A stretch of DNA of 6,362 nucleotides from JAHFOW01 sp046350595 (GTDB lineage: Bacteria > Planctomycetota > Brocadiia > Brocadiales > Brocadiaceae), in the NCBI GenBank assembly GCA_046350595.1, contig JAXMAC010000147.1, positions 1 to 6,362 of the forward strand, in the 5' to 3' direction. Each line of letters starts with the position of its first letter. The first letter of the stretch is position 1. The translations under genes were made by a program, and so were the position numbers. Positions 1 through 5,710 of the stretch are shown piece by piece. A model generated the notes under the pieces. The model did not search any database. It was not told the DNA's origin and saw only the letters and a list, made by a program, of their open reading frames with translations.

Positions 1-102
1 CATGGGACCGTGAAAAACTTACAAAAAAAGAAGTTTTTACAGAGTAATACTATAGCGCAGCATGACTGCCACCAATTGTCCTTATGGGTACGTTTTTTCT
101 GA
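1..102. other. region downstream of tonB, only a weak AT-rich inverted repeat
   Basis: This is the 3' flank of the receptor-exbB-exbD-tonB operon. The only structure I see is AAAAACTT at 13-20 facing AAGTTTTT at 31-38, an 8-bp A/T-rich stem with a 10-nt loop. Read on the minus strand, its 3' arm ends in five T residues. It could be a weak transcription terminator for the operon, but it lacks a GC-rich stem, so I do not call it one with confidence. No coding sequence is evident. Confidence 0.4.
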
Positions 103-936
103 TCATTCCAGACGGAATCTGATCGGGATTGTCACCCTGGATTCAACAGGCATATCTCCTCTCCGTTCGGGTTGGAATCTCCAATGCCTCACTGCTTTTA
201 AAGCAGCCTGATCAAGCAGTTGATAGCCACTGCCCTGGACAACTTCAACCTTAACCGGTATACCTTTCTGATCTATCTCGACCCTGAGCAGCACTAGTCC
301 TTCCTGATGCAATTGTTTTGCAAGCTGAGGGTATTCCGGCGGTTGATTCCTGAGATATCCTGGCTTACTTTTAGTCCCGGCTGTTCCTTGAGAAGGATGC
401 GACATAGTCTTAGCTGTATCCAGTCGTTTTTCCGTAGTGGGCGCAATGGATTTTGCCGCATCTTTGTCTGGTTGCGGCAATGTTACCGGTTTTTCCTGCG
501 GTGCAATTTTAACTACTTCAAGTTGTTCTTCCATTGTGGGAGTAATGGGTCTAACAGCATCTAAGTCTGATTTTGGAAGTGTTACCGGTTCTTCCTGCGG
601 CATAATCTTAACTGCTTCCTGTTTTTTTTCTGTTGCGGGTACTATGGGTTTAACAGTATCAACGTCCGGTTGCGTCAGTTTAACCGTTTCCGGCTGTTTT
701 CCCGTTATGGGCGTAATGGATTTAACCGTATCTGCATCTGATTGTGGCGTGGCTGTCACCAGATCAACGTCTATACTTCCATTGGTGGATTGAATGCTGT
801 ATTGAACAGGTTTAACAAAATACTTTCCGCCCATAAAAAATAAAACACCATGAATGCATAAGGCAAGGATAAATCCCTTAAGCATATTATGGTTGCCTAG
901 TTTAATCTGAAAGTAATCAAACGTATCTCTTGTCAT
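103..936 (-). CDS. tonB: TonB energy-transducing protein
   Basis: This 277-residue TonB-family protein links the inner-membrane ExbB/ExbD motor to outer-membrane receptors across the periplasm. A short cytoplasmic N-terminus precedes one membrane anchor at about residues 19-36, which carries His29, the position where TonB anchors usually hold a functional histidine. A periplasmic linker (about 40-190) is rich in Pro, Lys, Glu and Thr and contains about four tandem repeats. The C-terminal TonB domain (about 195-277) shows PPEYPQLAKQ, EGLVLLRVEID, a GSGY element, LDQAALKAVRHWRFQP and a final IPIRFRLE strand, all typical of the family. It is the last gene of the operon. Its ATG overlaps the exbD stop as ATGA and no good Shine-Dalgarno precedes it, which suggests translational coupling. 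Met18 is a possible internal start, but the overlap favours the longer form. It probably serves the receptor at the head of the same operon. Confidence 0.95.
   Translation of the reverse strand: MTRDTFDYFQIKLGNHNMLKGFILALCIHGVLFFMGGKYFVKPVQYSIQSTNGSIDVDLVTATPQSDADTVKSITPITGKQPETVKLTQPDVDTVKPIVPATEKKQEAVKIMPQEEPVTLPKSDLDAVRPITPTMEEQLEVVKIAPQEKPVTLPQPDKDAAKSIAPTTEKRLDTAKTMSHPSQGTAGTKSKPGYLRNQPPEYPQLAKQLHQEGLVLLRVEIDQKGIPVKVEVVQGSGYQLLDQAALKAVRHWRFQPERRGDMPVESRVTIPIRFRLE
388..738 (-). repeat. in-frame tandem repeats in the TonB periplasmic linker
   Basis: TonB residues about 67-183 are made of four related units that begin D-x-D-(T/A)-(V/A)-(K/R). The two central units are each exactly 33 residues (91-123 and 124-156) and share the blocks PITPT/PIVPA, VKI-x-PQE and EPVTLP/KPVTLP. 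The first unit is shorter (67-90) and the last is degenerate (157-183). The repeat is visible in DNA as well: plus-strand 481-501 and 580-600 are nearly identical and 99 bp (33 codons) apart. Such spacers set the reach of TonB across the periplasm. The repeat probably arose by in-frame duplication and may vary in copy number. Confidence 0.85.
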
Positions 937-1355
937 TTTTGCGATGGTTCTGCCGGTTTTGTCTGAATGGCAACTTTCGTGATTCCTGATGACCTTACGT
1001 CGTCAAGGACTTGAATTGCATTGCCGAAATAGGCTTCCTTGTCCCCATTAATAAAAATCCTTACATCGGGATTTTCCGCTTTTAATTGTTTCAGGCGTTG
1101 AGGCAAAAGGTCAGAAGTCAGTTTTTCCTGGTTCAGGTATATATCTCCTAACCTGGTGACAGTAATGGTTGCTGAAACTTCGCGATCCTGGGTGGTGCCT
1201 GTAGCGGCAGTGGGCAAATTTACACTAATACCCTGGTTCCTGACCATCGAAAGTGAGACCATTACAAACGTCGCCAGGAGAAAAAATATGACATCAATAA
1301 GCGGAATGATCTCTATCCTTGCCTTCTTTCTGGTTGTGGGCAGCGGTATCTTCAT
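933..1355 (-). CDS. exbD: ExbD/TolR family proton-channel subunit
   Basis: This 140-residue biopolymer transport protein is the usual length for the family. A basic cytoplasmic N-terminus (residues 1-13) leads into the single transmembrane helix (about 16-36) with the hallmark sequence IEIIPLIDVIFFLLATF. Asp21 matches the essential protonatable aspartate of ExbD/TolR proteins. The remainder (about 43-140) is the periplasmic domain, with the family-like stretch IFINGDKEAYFGNAIQVLDDVRSSG near the C-terminal end. With ExbB it forms the proton-driven motor that energises TonB. Its start overlaps the exbB stop by 4 bp and its stop overlaps the tonB start by 4 bp. An AGGA lies about 8 nt before the ATG. 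TolR is the alternative name within the family, but the neighbouring TonB and receptor genes make ExbD the better call. Confidence 0.95.
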   Translation of the reverse strand: MKIPLPTTRKKARIEIIPLIDVIFFLLATFVMVSLSMVRNQGISVNLPTAATGTTQDREVSATITVTRLGDIYLNQEKLTSDLLPQRLKQLKAENPDVRIFINGDKEAYFGNAIQVLDDVRSSGITKVAIQTKPAEPSQK

Positions 1356-1960
1356 GAGCTTTTATCCTGTTTTAAAAGCAAAAGTTCGAGATATGTGGTG
1401 GCATCCTCAATTTCATGCCTGGCTTCTTCAAGCCGTGCATTGAGATAATTAAACGGAATGAGCGCTACAATGGCGGTGATAAGGCCATAAGCAGTGGCAA
1501 TTAAGGCCTCAGCAATGCCGCCTGTTATAACCGTAGGCGCCTCAAGCTCTTTTCCGCCTAAAAGGCCAAAGGCATGTATCATGCCGGTCACCGTGCCAAA
1601 AAGACCCAGGAGCGGCGCAAGGGTAATAACGGTGTCAAGCGCCGGCAGCCCCCGGCTAAAACGCTTAAGTTCTTTATTTGCAGCCTGCAAAAGGGCGTTT
1701 GAGAAGGCTTTATGACGATGGCGAAGGCCGTAAACAAGAGTGACGGCAACAAAATCATCACATCCTTCTCCTATTCGTATCGCTTCGTCAGCCTTTCCTT
1801 TCTCTACTTCGGAAAATATTTTTCCCACCGTTTCCGGACACCTTAATCTTTTTGCGCGGATAAGAAAGAAAATTCGCTCTATAACTATGGTCAGGGCTGC
1901 TACAGACGCAACGAGGATAGGCCACATAACCGGACCTCCTCTTAAGAATAACTGAAACAT
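1352..1960 (-). CDS. exbB: ExbB/TolQ/MotA family proton-channel protein
   Basis: This 202-residue inner-membrane protein is the scaffold subunit of the ExbB-ExbD proton channel that powers TonB. A first transmembrane helix spans about residues 11-34, followed by a cytoplasmic region. Helix 2 (about 108-131) carries APLLGLFGTVTGMI, and helix 3 (about 148-170) carries GGIAEALIATAYGLITAI. These are the signature pair of MotA/TolQ/ExbB domains, with Thr123, Glu151 and Thr156 at the usual polar positions. A cytoplasmic C-terminal helix follows. The gene starts 19 nt after the receptor stop codon, behind a clear AAGGAG about 7 nt upstream of the ATG, so it has its own strong ribosome-binding site. 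It overlaps exbD by 4 bp. TolQ is excluded mainly by context, since no tol/pal genes are present. Confidence 0.95.
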   Translation of the reverse strand: MFQLFLRGGPVMWPILVASVAALTIVIERIFFLIRAKRLRCPETVGKIFSEVEKGKADEAIRIGEGCDDFVAVTLVYGLRHRHKAFSNALLQAANKELKRFSRGLPALDTVITLAPLLGLFGTVTGMIHAFGLLGGKELEAPTVITGGIAEALIATAYGLITAIVALIPFNYLNARLEEARHEIEDATTYLELLLLKQDKSS

Positions 1961-1979
1961 TTTTTACTCCTTTTAAAAA

Positions 1980-4265
1980 TTAGAACCGGAAAGTCAGAGC
2001 GGCACGAGCTGCAATGGGTTCAACTGATTTAAAGTGAATGTCGTTGTACCCACCGTCATCCGGGCCGGCAACTTCGTTTTTCAAACGTGATGGATAATAA
2101 TAATCAATATCATGATTTTTGTTGTCGAGGAGGTTGAAACCTTCGACACTGAGAGTCCAGTTCTTATTGAAGTTGTAACCCACTTTTGCGCTCAACAAAC
2201 TGGTGGATGCGGATCGGATACTATTGTCTTCCGTAAGAGGACGTGGGCCGAAAAACCGCAACCGTAAGTCACTGAAGAGGCCGTGTTCGCCTGGTTGATG
2301 GAATGCGATTCCGGTGGCTATAACGCTATCAACTGAGCCGGGAATGTGTGTGCCCTGCACCCCTTCACCAGAGACAGTTTCACGAAACTCAGCGTGCGAA
2401 AGTGAGAAATCTGCATCCAGATCAAGCCATTTGGTTGGTGTGTAGTAATTTGTCCACTCAACGCCATAACGTCTGCTCGGTGCGCTTGCCTCTGTAGTGC
2501 CAGCATCTCCTGTAAATACGAGCTCCGAATCCGTGTCCAGCAGCCATAACGCCAACGTACTTTGCAGACCATTAACGACAGTCGTGCGTGCGCCGATTTC
2601 CGCTCCATACGTACGCACCAACGGATCCGCTGGTTTCACGGGATCACCCGTTGTTGGATCGACACGTTGTGTTACCCCGCGACCGTCATTGCTGTGGAAG
2701 CCAAGGCCGCCGCTCAGATAATATTCTGTTTTTGCCCATGGGCCGAAGACAAGCGACCCTTTGGGACTGACGATTGCGTCATCCCGTGAGCCAGAGTTAA
2801 CGGGCAAATTGCTATTTACATCGAAATGGTAATAATCCATTCGTAACCCACAAACCGCGCGGAATGTGTCCGCCCATTTAACTTTATTCTCGACATAGGG
2901 GGAAAAACTCGCCTCCCATACATCATCGGCACGGGTTGTGTCAGAAATCGTTTCACCGTTATAATCAACCTTATTCGTACGTTGTCGGTCGATGGTTTGG
3001 AACAAACCGTTATTAATCGAATCACTGCGTATCTGCAGGCCAACGGTGTTTTCCATATCGTGGCTGAAAATATCTCCATACCAGGTTTGGCTGGCCTTTA
3101 CCCCACCGACTTCCCGTCTGTCTTGTTGCTCAAACTGATCGCCCAGGGGACTGTCGAGATAATAGGTAAAATTGGAAAATAAATCAAGGTCGTAGTAAAA
3201 TCCATAGACCAGTACCTTCGTGGAAGAATCTATGTCAGCACGGTGCCACTCAGCGGAAAGACTGTAGCGTTGTGAGTCACCGCCGTCGCTTGAATCCAGG
3301 GTATCGAAACGGTCGAAGCCAGGAATTTCATCCAACGCGCGCTTGGCAATCTGGTCGGTCGCTGTCCAGTCCCCCGCATACGCCATGGCGGTTACGCTGT
3401 AACCCGACGCGGCATTACCCCGGCTGTAGCCCAATACACCATTTATCTTCTTGTACTCATCGGGAGTAGACCATGGACCGTCGTTATGGAATAATTCAAC
3501 TGCATACAGGAGATCGCCGCTCCCGATTTGATGTGATGAGGCGTACAGGCCGCGTTCGTATCCGAAACTGCCGCCTTCCACCCGCGCTATACTTTGCGGA
3601 AGAGAATCAACATACTGGATGTCTGCGGCGCCGGCAGAGGAAAAATCGCCGAGGTCGGCATAGTAAACCCCTTTTCGGAAATTTACGCGCTCAATCAGTT
3701 CGGGGATCATGAAATTCAAATCAGTATAGCCCTGTCCATGCGCATGAGTGGGCAGGTTTACCGGAACGCCGTTGATCGAAGTGGCAAAGTCCGTCCCGTG
3801 GTCAAGATTAAAGCCACGCAGAAAAAACTGATTCGCTTTACCGGCGCCGCTATGCTGGCTGACGATGACGCCGGGAACTGTCTCCAGCACTTCGCCGGGA
3901 CGCGACAAGGTGCGTAGTTCTAACTCATCCTTGCCTATGGTACCTTCAGACGCCGCGCCTGCTACGCCGATCAAACTATCTGAACGTCCATAGACCAACA
4001 CTTCCGGCAAGAGATTTGCATCTGCTGTAGGAGACGTTGCATTCGTGTCCTCCTGAACTGTATCTGGTGAATTACCGCTGTTTTTACCACTTTCTTCTGA
4101 TTGATCGGAATAATCTGTACCTGCTAAATCTGACGTCGAGGAACCGACTTCCATTTTATCTGAGCTAACAGTATCAGCAAATAAAGGGAACAACCCATCA
4201 ACGTTCAGAAGTACTGGCAACAAGAGCGCAGAAAATTTTAACATACGTTGTCGTATATACATCAT
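1980..4265 (-). CDS. TonB-dependent outer-membrane receptor (substrate probably corrinoid, cobalt or nickel complex)
   Basis: This 761-residue receptor imports a scarce ligand across the outer membrane using TonB energy. A signal peptide (basic RQRMLK, then a hydrophobic core to about residue 30, LFA) is followed by an acidic Ser/Thr/Asp-rich stretch (31-84), a TonB-box-like EVLVYG (88-93) and the plug domain (about 97-220). The plug contains LETVPGVIVSQHSG, FLRGFNLDHGTDFAT and the histidine-bearing NLPTHAHGQGYTDLNF. The rest is a beta-barrel ending in the aromatic terminus LTFRF; the C-terminal region has NLLDNKNHDIDYYYPSRL and IHFKSVEP. I recognise this as a plug/barrel subfamily usually annotated only as TonB-dependent receptor; it is not an obvious BtuB. 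It heads the exbB-exbD-tonB operon under a cobalamin riboswitch and lies next to nikR, which together suggest a corrinoid, cobalt or nickel ligand. Two adjacent ATGs occur at the start; the second (4262) is better spaced from the Shine-Dalgarno. Confidence 0.93.
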   Translation of the reverse strand: MMYIRQRMLKFSALLLPVLLNVDGLFPLFADTVSSDKMEVGSSTSDLAGTDYSDQSEESGKNSGNSPDTVQEDTNATSPTADANLLPEVLVYGRSDSLIGVAGAASEGTIGKDELELRTLSRPGEVLETVPGVIVSQHSGAGKANQFFLRGFNLDHGTDFATSINGVPVNLPTHAHGQGYTDLNFMIPELIERVNFRKGVYYADLGDFSSAGAADIQYVDSLPQSIARVEGGSFGYERGLYASSHQIGSGDLLYAVELFHNDGPWSTPDEYKKINGVLGYSRGNAASGYSVTAMAYAGDWTATDQIAKRALDEIPGFDRFDTLDSSDGGDSQRYSLSAEWHRADIDSSTKVLVYGFYYDLDLFSNFTYYLDSPLGDQFEQQDRREVGGVKASQTWYGDIFSHDMENTVGLQIRSDSINNGLFQTIDRQRTNKVDYNGETISDTTRADDVWEASFSPYVENKVKWADTFRAVCGLRMDYYHFDVNSNLPVNSGSRDDAIVSPKGSLVFGPWAKTEYYLSGGLGFHSNDGRGVTQRVDPTTGDPVKPADPLVRTYGAEIGARTTVVNGLQSTLALWLLDTDSELVFTGDAGTTEASAPSRRYGVEWTNYYTPTKWLDLDADFSLSHAEFRETVSGEGVQGTHIPGSVDSVIATGIAFHQPGEHGLFSDLRLRFFGPRPLTEDNSIRSASTSLLSAKVGYNFNKNWTLSVEGFNLLDNKNHDIDYYYPSRLKNEVAGPDDGGYNDIHFKSVEPIAARAALTFRF

Positions 4266-4268
4266 AAA

Positions 4269-4274
4269 CCTTCT
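4269..4274 (-). promoter_or_regulatory. ribosome-binding site of the receptor gene
   Basis: AGAAGG on the minus strand ends 3 nt before the first ATG (4265) and 6 nt before the second ATG (4262). The second start therefore has more normal spacing, and the protein may begin one residue later than the longest frame. The site lies about 75 nt beyond the riboswitch terminator, so it is not obviously sequestered by it. This fits control by premature termination rather than by translation. Confidence 0.65.
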
Positions 4275-4349
4275 CTCTTTTATAGGATGGGTGACGCAGG
4301 ACGCCCCCCATGATCCTTTTGATGTTTAAAAACGCTAAACCCTGAAAAC

Positions 4350-4387
4350 AAAAAAACCCATGTCTTCGACAGGGAAGACATGGGTTT
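4350..4387 (-). terminator. intrinsic terminator, expression platform of the cobalamin riboswitch
   Basis: A perfect 14-bp stem (arms 4387-4374 and 4367-4354, 5' arm AAACCCATGTCTTC) encloses a 6-nt loop and runs directly into a run of seven T on the minus strand. It is a textbook Rho-independent terminator in that direction; the plus strand has no T-run after the stem. It lies between the aptamer and the receptor start, where the expression platform of a transcription-attenuating riboswitch is expected. Its 3' arm can also pair with the aptamer (see findings). Confidence 0.9.
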
Positions 4388-4516
4388 AAAAAAGTTTGGA
4401 ATTACAGATTATCCACATGGCACAAAGAGTAAACTTTAATCTGCATGCCTGCGTAATCGGTAAAACTTGCAGTTATAAACCTTCACCATCTTTACCATCG
4501 AAGACTTCGTGAAGCA

Positions 4517-4736
4517 ATTACAGGCAGGTCTTCTGGCTCCCGGATCACCCTACTAATCACACCTTCCCAGAAAGCCGTTTAATCAGTTTAAACCGTTTAA
4601 GCGGCTTTTCCAGTGGTATTGTGACGTTCGTTCCCGGTTACAGCGGCGGGTCCGCTCCTCATCTCACCTCTATCAGGAAGTAAGACATGGATTCCCTTTT
4701 ACTCCCAAACATCATTGTGGGAGAATTACCTGTAAT
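4517..4736 (-). ncRNA. cobalamin riboswitch aptamer
   Basis: The minus-strand transcript carries the conserved cobalamin-riboswitch blocks in order. An 8-bp P1 stem (ATTACAGG at 4736-4729 with CCTGTAAT at 4524-4517) encloses AAAAGGGAATCC, an extended P4 hairpin (arms 4691-4677 and 4670-4656), GAGCGGACCCGCCGCTGTAA, ACCACTG, a variable peripheral hairpin with AAGCCG/CGGCTT arms, GGGAAGG and the B12 box GCCAGAAGACCTGCC. The family binds adenosyl- or other cobalamins and normally switches genes off when the ligand is abundant. It lies about 250 nt upstream of the receptor start with an intrinsic terminator in between, so it most likely controls the whole receptor-exbB-exbD-tonB operon by transcription attenuation. 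The P4 arm is longer than in the E. coli btuB element. Confidence 0.95.
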
Positions 4737-4781
4737 CAATGTTCATGGAAATGAGCAACGTATCTTTAACTAACGGACGAG

Positions 4782-4810
4782 ATTTAATCAAAATACTTTT
4801 TGTTTGTCAA
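4782..4810 (-). promoter_or_regulatory. sigma70-like promoter for the riboswitch-receptor operon
   Basis: On the minus strand, TTGACA (4810-4805, a consensus -35) is followed after 17 nt by TTAAAT (4787-4782, a fair -10). Initiation would fall near 4775, about 40 nt before the riboswitch P1 stem, which is a sensible leader geometry. The -35 sits within a small inverted repeat GTTTGTCAAAC (4802-4812). A second candidate -10, TATAAT at 4912-4907, lies further upstream beside a NikR-like box, so the operon may have two promoters. Confidence 0.6.
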
Positions 4811-4906
4811 ACGAAATGTTGTTATGATACGCCCTCTGCCATTTTCCCACTGATTCTTATCGACCTTGCATTTGAAACTACTATGAACAATGCTGAAGAC
4901 TTTTAA

Positions 4907-4912
4907 ATTATA
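4907..4912 (-). promoter_or_regulatory. possible upstream -10 element next to NikR-like box 1
   Basis: A perfect TATAAT reads on the minus strand one base beyond the 27-bp inverted repeat at 4914-4940. At 17-18 nt spacing the -35 position falls inside the box and does not resemble TTGACA, so the promoter would be weak or activator-dependent if real. If it is used, a protein bound to the box would cover the -35 and spacer and repress it. A transcript starting here would still run through the riboswitch. Confidence 0.35.
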
Positions 4913-4913
4913 T

Positions 4914-4940
4914 GTAGCACAATTATAATAATAGTGCTAC
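4914..4940. promoter_or_regulatory. NikR-like operator, box 1
   Basis: A perfect inverted repeat with arms GTAGCAC (4914-4920) and GTGCTAC (4934-4940) is separated by 13 AT-only bases. The half-site centres are 20 bp apart, about two helical turns, as expected for a NikR tetramer binding one face of DNA. The same structure recurs at 5061-5087, with 22 of 27 bases identical. The neighbouring nikR gene makes NikR the natural binder. From memory, GTGTTAC-type heptamer half-sites have been described for NikR outside the enterics; the match is by half-site only, and arm polarity may differ. Confidence 0.6.
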
Positions 4941-4982
4941 TGTTTTAAAAAAAAATATTTATTTTCTCGTCACCTCCATTCC

Positions 4983-5069
4983 CTACGGTTTTTGTGTATA
5001 TTCATCACGGACTAATTCGTCGGTGGGTTTCTCTGGCACAATCTTTTTTCTGTAATCACGGTAACACAA
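4983..5069 (-). other. short unassigned open frame, possible gene remnant
   Basis: Between the two NikR-like boxes the minus strand has an open frame of 28 codons with a possible TTG start and a TAG stop. It encodes a hydrophilic, coding-looking peptide that includes RKKIVPEKPTDELVRDEY. No ribosome-binding site precedes it and I do not recognise the family. Just after its stop is GGAGGTGA (about 4977-4970), a near-perfect Shine-Dalgarno not followed by any viable gene. These may be traces of a decayed gene, or chance. The rest of 4941-5060 shows nothing else. Confidence 0.2.
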
Positions 5070-5087
5070 TTATTAGCATGGTGCTAC
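5061..5087. promoter_or_regulatory. NikR-like operator, box 2
   Basis: This inverted repeat has arms GTAACAC (5061-5067) and GTGCTAC (5081-5087) and a 13-bp spacer, with one mismatch between the arms. An outer G/C pair (5060 and 5088) extends the symmetry. It shares the spacer start AATTAT with box 1, and its centre lies 147 bp from that of box 1. It sits immediately beyond the nikR terminator, on the operon side, so it more probably serves the receptor operon than nikR itself. Confidence 0.6.
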
Positions 5088-5093
5088 CACTTC

Positions 5094-5137
5094 AAAAAAA
5101 TAAATCCCGCAACTTTTGAGAGACAAAAGATGCTGGG
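5094..5137 (-). terminator. intrinsic terminator of nikR
   Basis: Downstream of the nikR stop, the minus strand folds into a stem with arms 5137-5124 and 5118-5106 (inner core CTTTTG/CAAAAG, outer GC-rich CCC/GGG, one bulged A and one T-T mismatch) around a 5-nt loop. It is followed by ATTTATTTTTTT. This is a good Rho-independent terminator and indicates that nikR is a separate transcription unit from the receptor operon. Confidence 0.75.
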
Positions 5138-5148
5138 TAAGCTTGTGT

Positions 5149-5565
5149 TTATATTATTTCCTTCCCTGTTGTGGTCATGGCAAATCCGCCATGTTTTACG
5201 CCTTTTGCAGATTTTAGTTTTCCATACAATTCTTCAATTTCTTTTGGTTTACCTTTCATTACGATTATTTCCAGGCAGTTGTCCTCATCTAAATGAATAT
5301 GCTGGGTAGAAAGAATGATATGGTGATAATCATGCTGGATATCGATCAGGAAATTGGTTAACTCCCTTTTGTGATGATTATAAACAAGGGTGATTGAACC
5401 GGTGACCTCCTTGCCTTCCAGCCACTCTTTTTTTACCAGTTCGTCACGGATCATATCGCGAATGGCCTCAGAGCGGTTGGTGTATTTTTTCCCTTGTATA
5501 TGCTCATCAAACCGTTCGAGCAGTTCCTTTTCTAATGAAACACCAAATCTTATCAAATTTGACAT
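5149..5565 (-). CDS. nikR: nickel-responsive transcriptional regulator NikR
   Basis: This 138-residue, full-length member of the NikR family is a ribbon-helix-helix DNA-binding protein that represses nickel-uptake genes when Ni(II) is bound. The N-terminal domain (1-45) begins SNLIRFGVSLEKELLERFD and continues with YTNRSEAIRDMIRDEL. The C-terminal ACT-like, tetramer-forming domain (about 55-135) keeps all four nickel ligands: His78, His89, His91 and Cys97, equivalent to His76, His87, His89 and Cys95 of E. coli NikR. The high-affinity site therefore looks intact and the protein should sense nickel. The start is firm because families begin at this position, although no Shine-Dalgarno precedes the ATG and the upstream 20 nt are almost pure A/T. 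It lies upstream of, and on the same strand as, the receptor operon, with its own promoter and terminator. The two inverted repeats just downstream are its likely targets. Confidence 0.96.
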   Translation of the reverse strand: MSNLIRFGVSLEKELLERFDEHIQGKKYTNRSEAIRDMIRDELVKKEWLEGKEVTGSITLVYNHHKRELTNFLIDIQHDYHHIILSTQHIHLDEDNCLEIIVMKGKPKEIEELYGKLKSAKGVKHGGFAMTTTGKEII

Positions 5566-5585
5566 AGTTTAATATTTAAAAAAAA

Positions 5586-5641
5586 GCCACAAAGTCACGA
5601 AAACACCAGGAAATTTCTTTAGGACTTTGTGTCATGGTGGC
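5586..5641. repeat. imperfect palindromic repeat in the nikR leader
   Basis: A 56-bp imperfect palindrome has ends GCCAC (5586-5590) and GTGGC (5637-5641) and a centre around GAAATTTC (5610-5617). It contains CACAAAGTCACGAAAACACC on the left and ACTTTGTGTCATGGTGGC on the right. Sequences of this CCACAAAG/CTTTGTGG type occur as dispersed intergenic repeats in several environmental genomes; this is recollection, not a search. Transcribed from the nikR promoter, it would form a hairpin in the 5' untranslated region about 20 nt before the start codon. It could be a REP/MITE-like element with no local function. Confidence 0.55.
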
Positions 5642-5682
5642 ATGAAATTATAAAGAATTAATAAAATATTACACTTTTTTAA

Positions 5683-5710
5683 ATAATAGCACGAATGCCG
5701 ATAATGTCAA
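5683..5710 (-). promoter_or_regulatory. sigma70-like promoter of nikR
   Basis: On the minus strand, a consensus -35 TTGACA (5710-5705) and a near-consensus -10 TATTAT (5688-5683) are separated by 16 nt. Initiation near 5676 would give a leader of about 110 nt that contains the palindromic repeat. One heptamer resembling a NikR half-site (ATAGCAC, 5686-5692) overlaps the -10 and spacer, but no matching second arm is present, so autoregulation is not supported. Confidence 0.6.

Noticed and set aside
437..793. Plus-strand open frame of 118 codons opposite tonB
   Set aside because: It is a shadow of the repetitive tonB linker on the other strand; its composition follows from the TonB repeats.
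3594..3917. Plus-strand open frame of 107 codons opposite the receptor gene
   Set aside because: It is antisense to the strongly conserved plug domain of the receptor, with no ribosome-binding site or family resemblance.
4436..4498. 20-codon minus-strand frame between the cobalamin aptamer and its terminator, a possible leader peptide
   Set aside because: No Shine-Dalgarno is present, and the segment is explained as the linker of the riboswitch expression platform.
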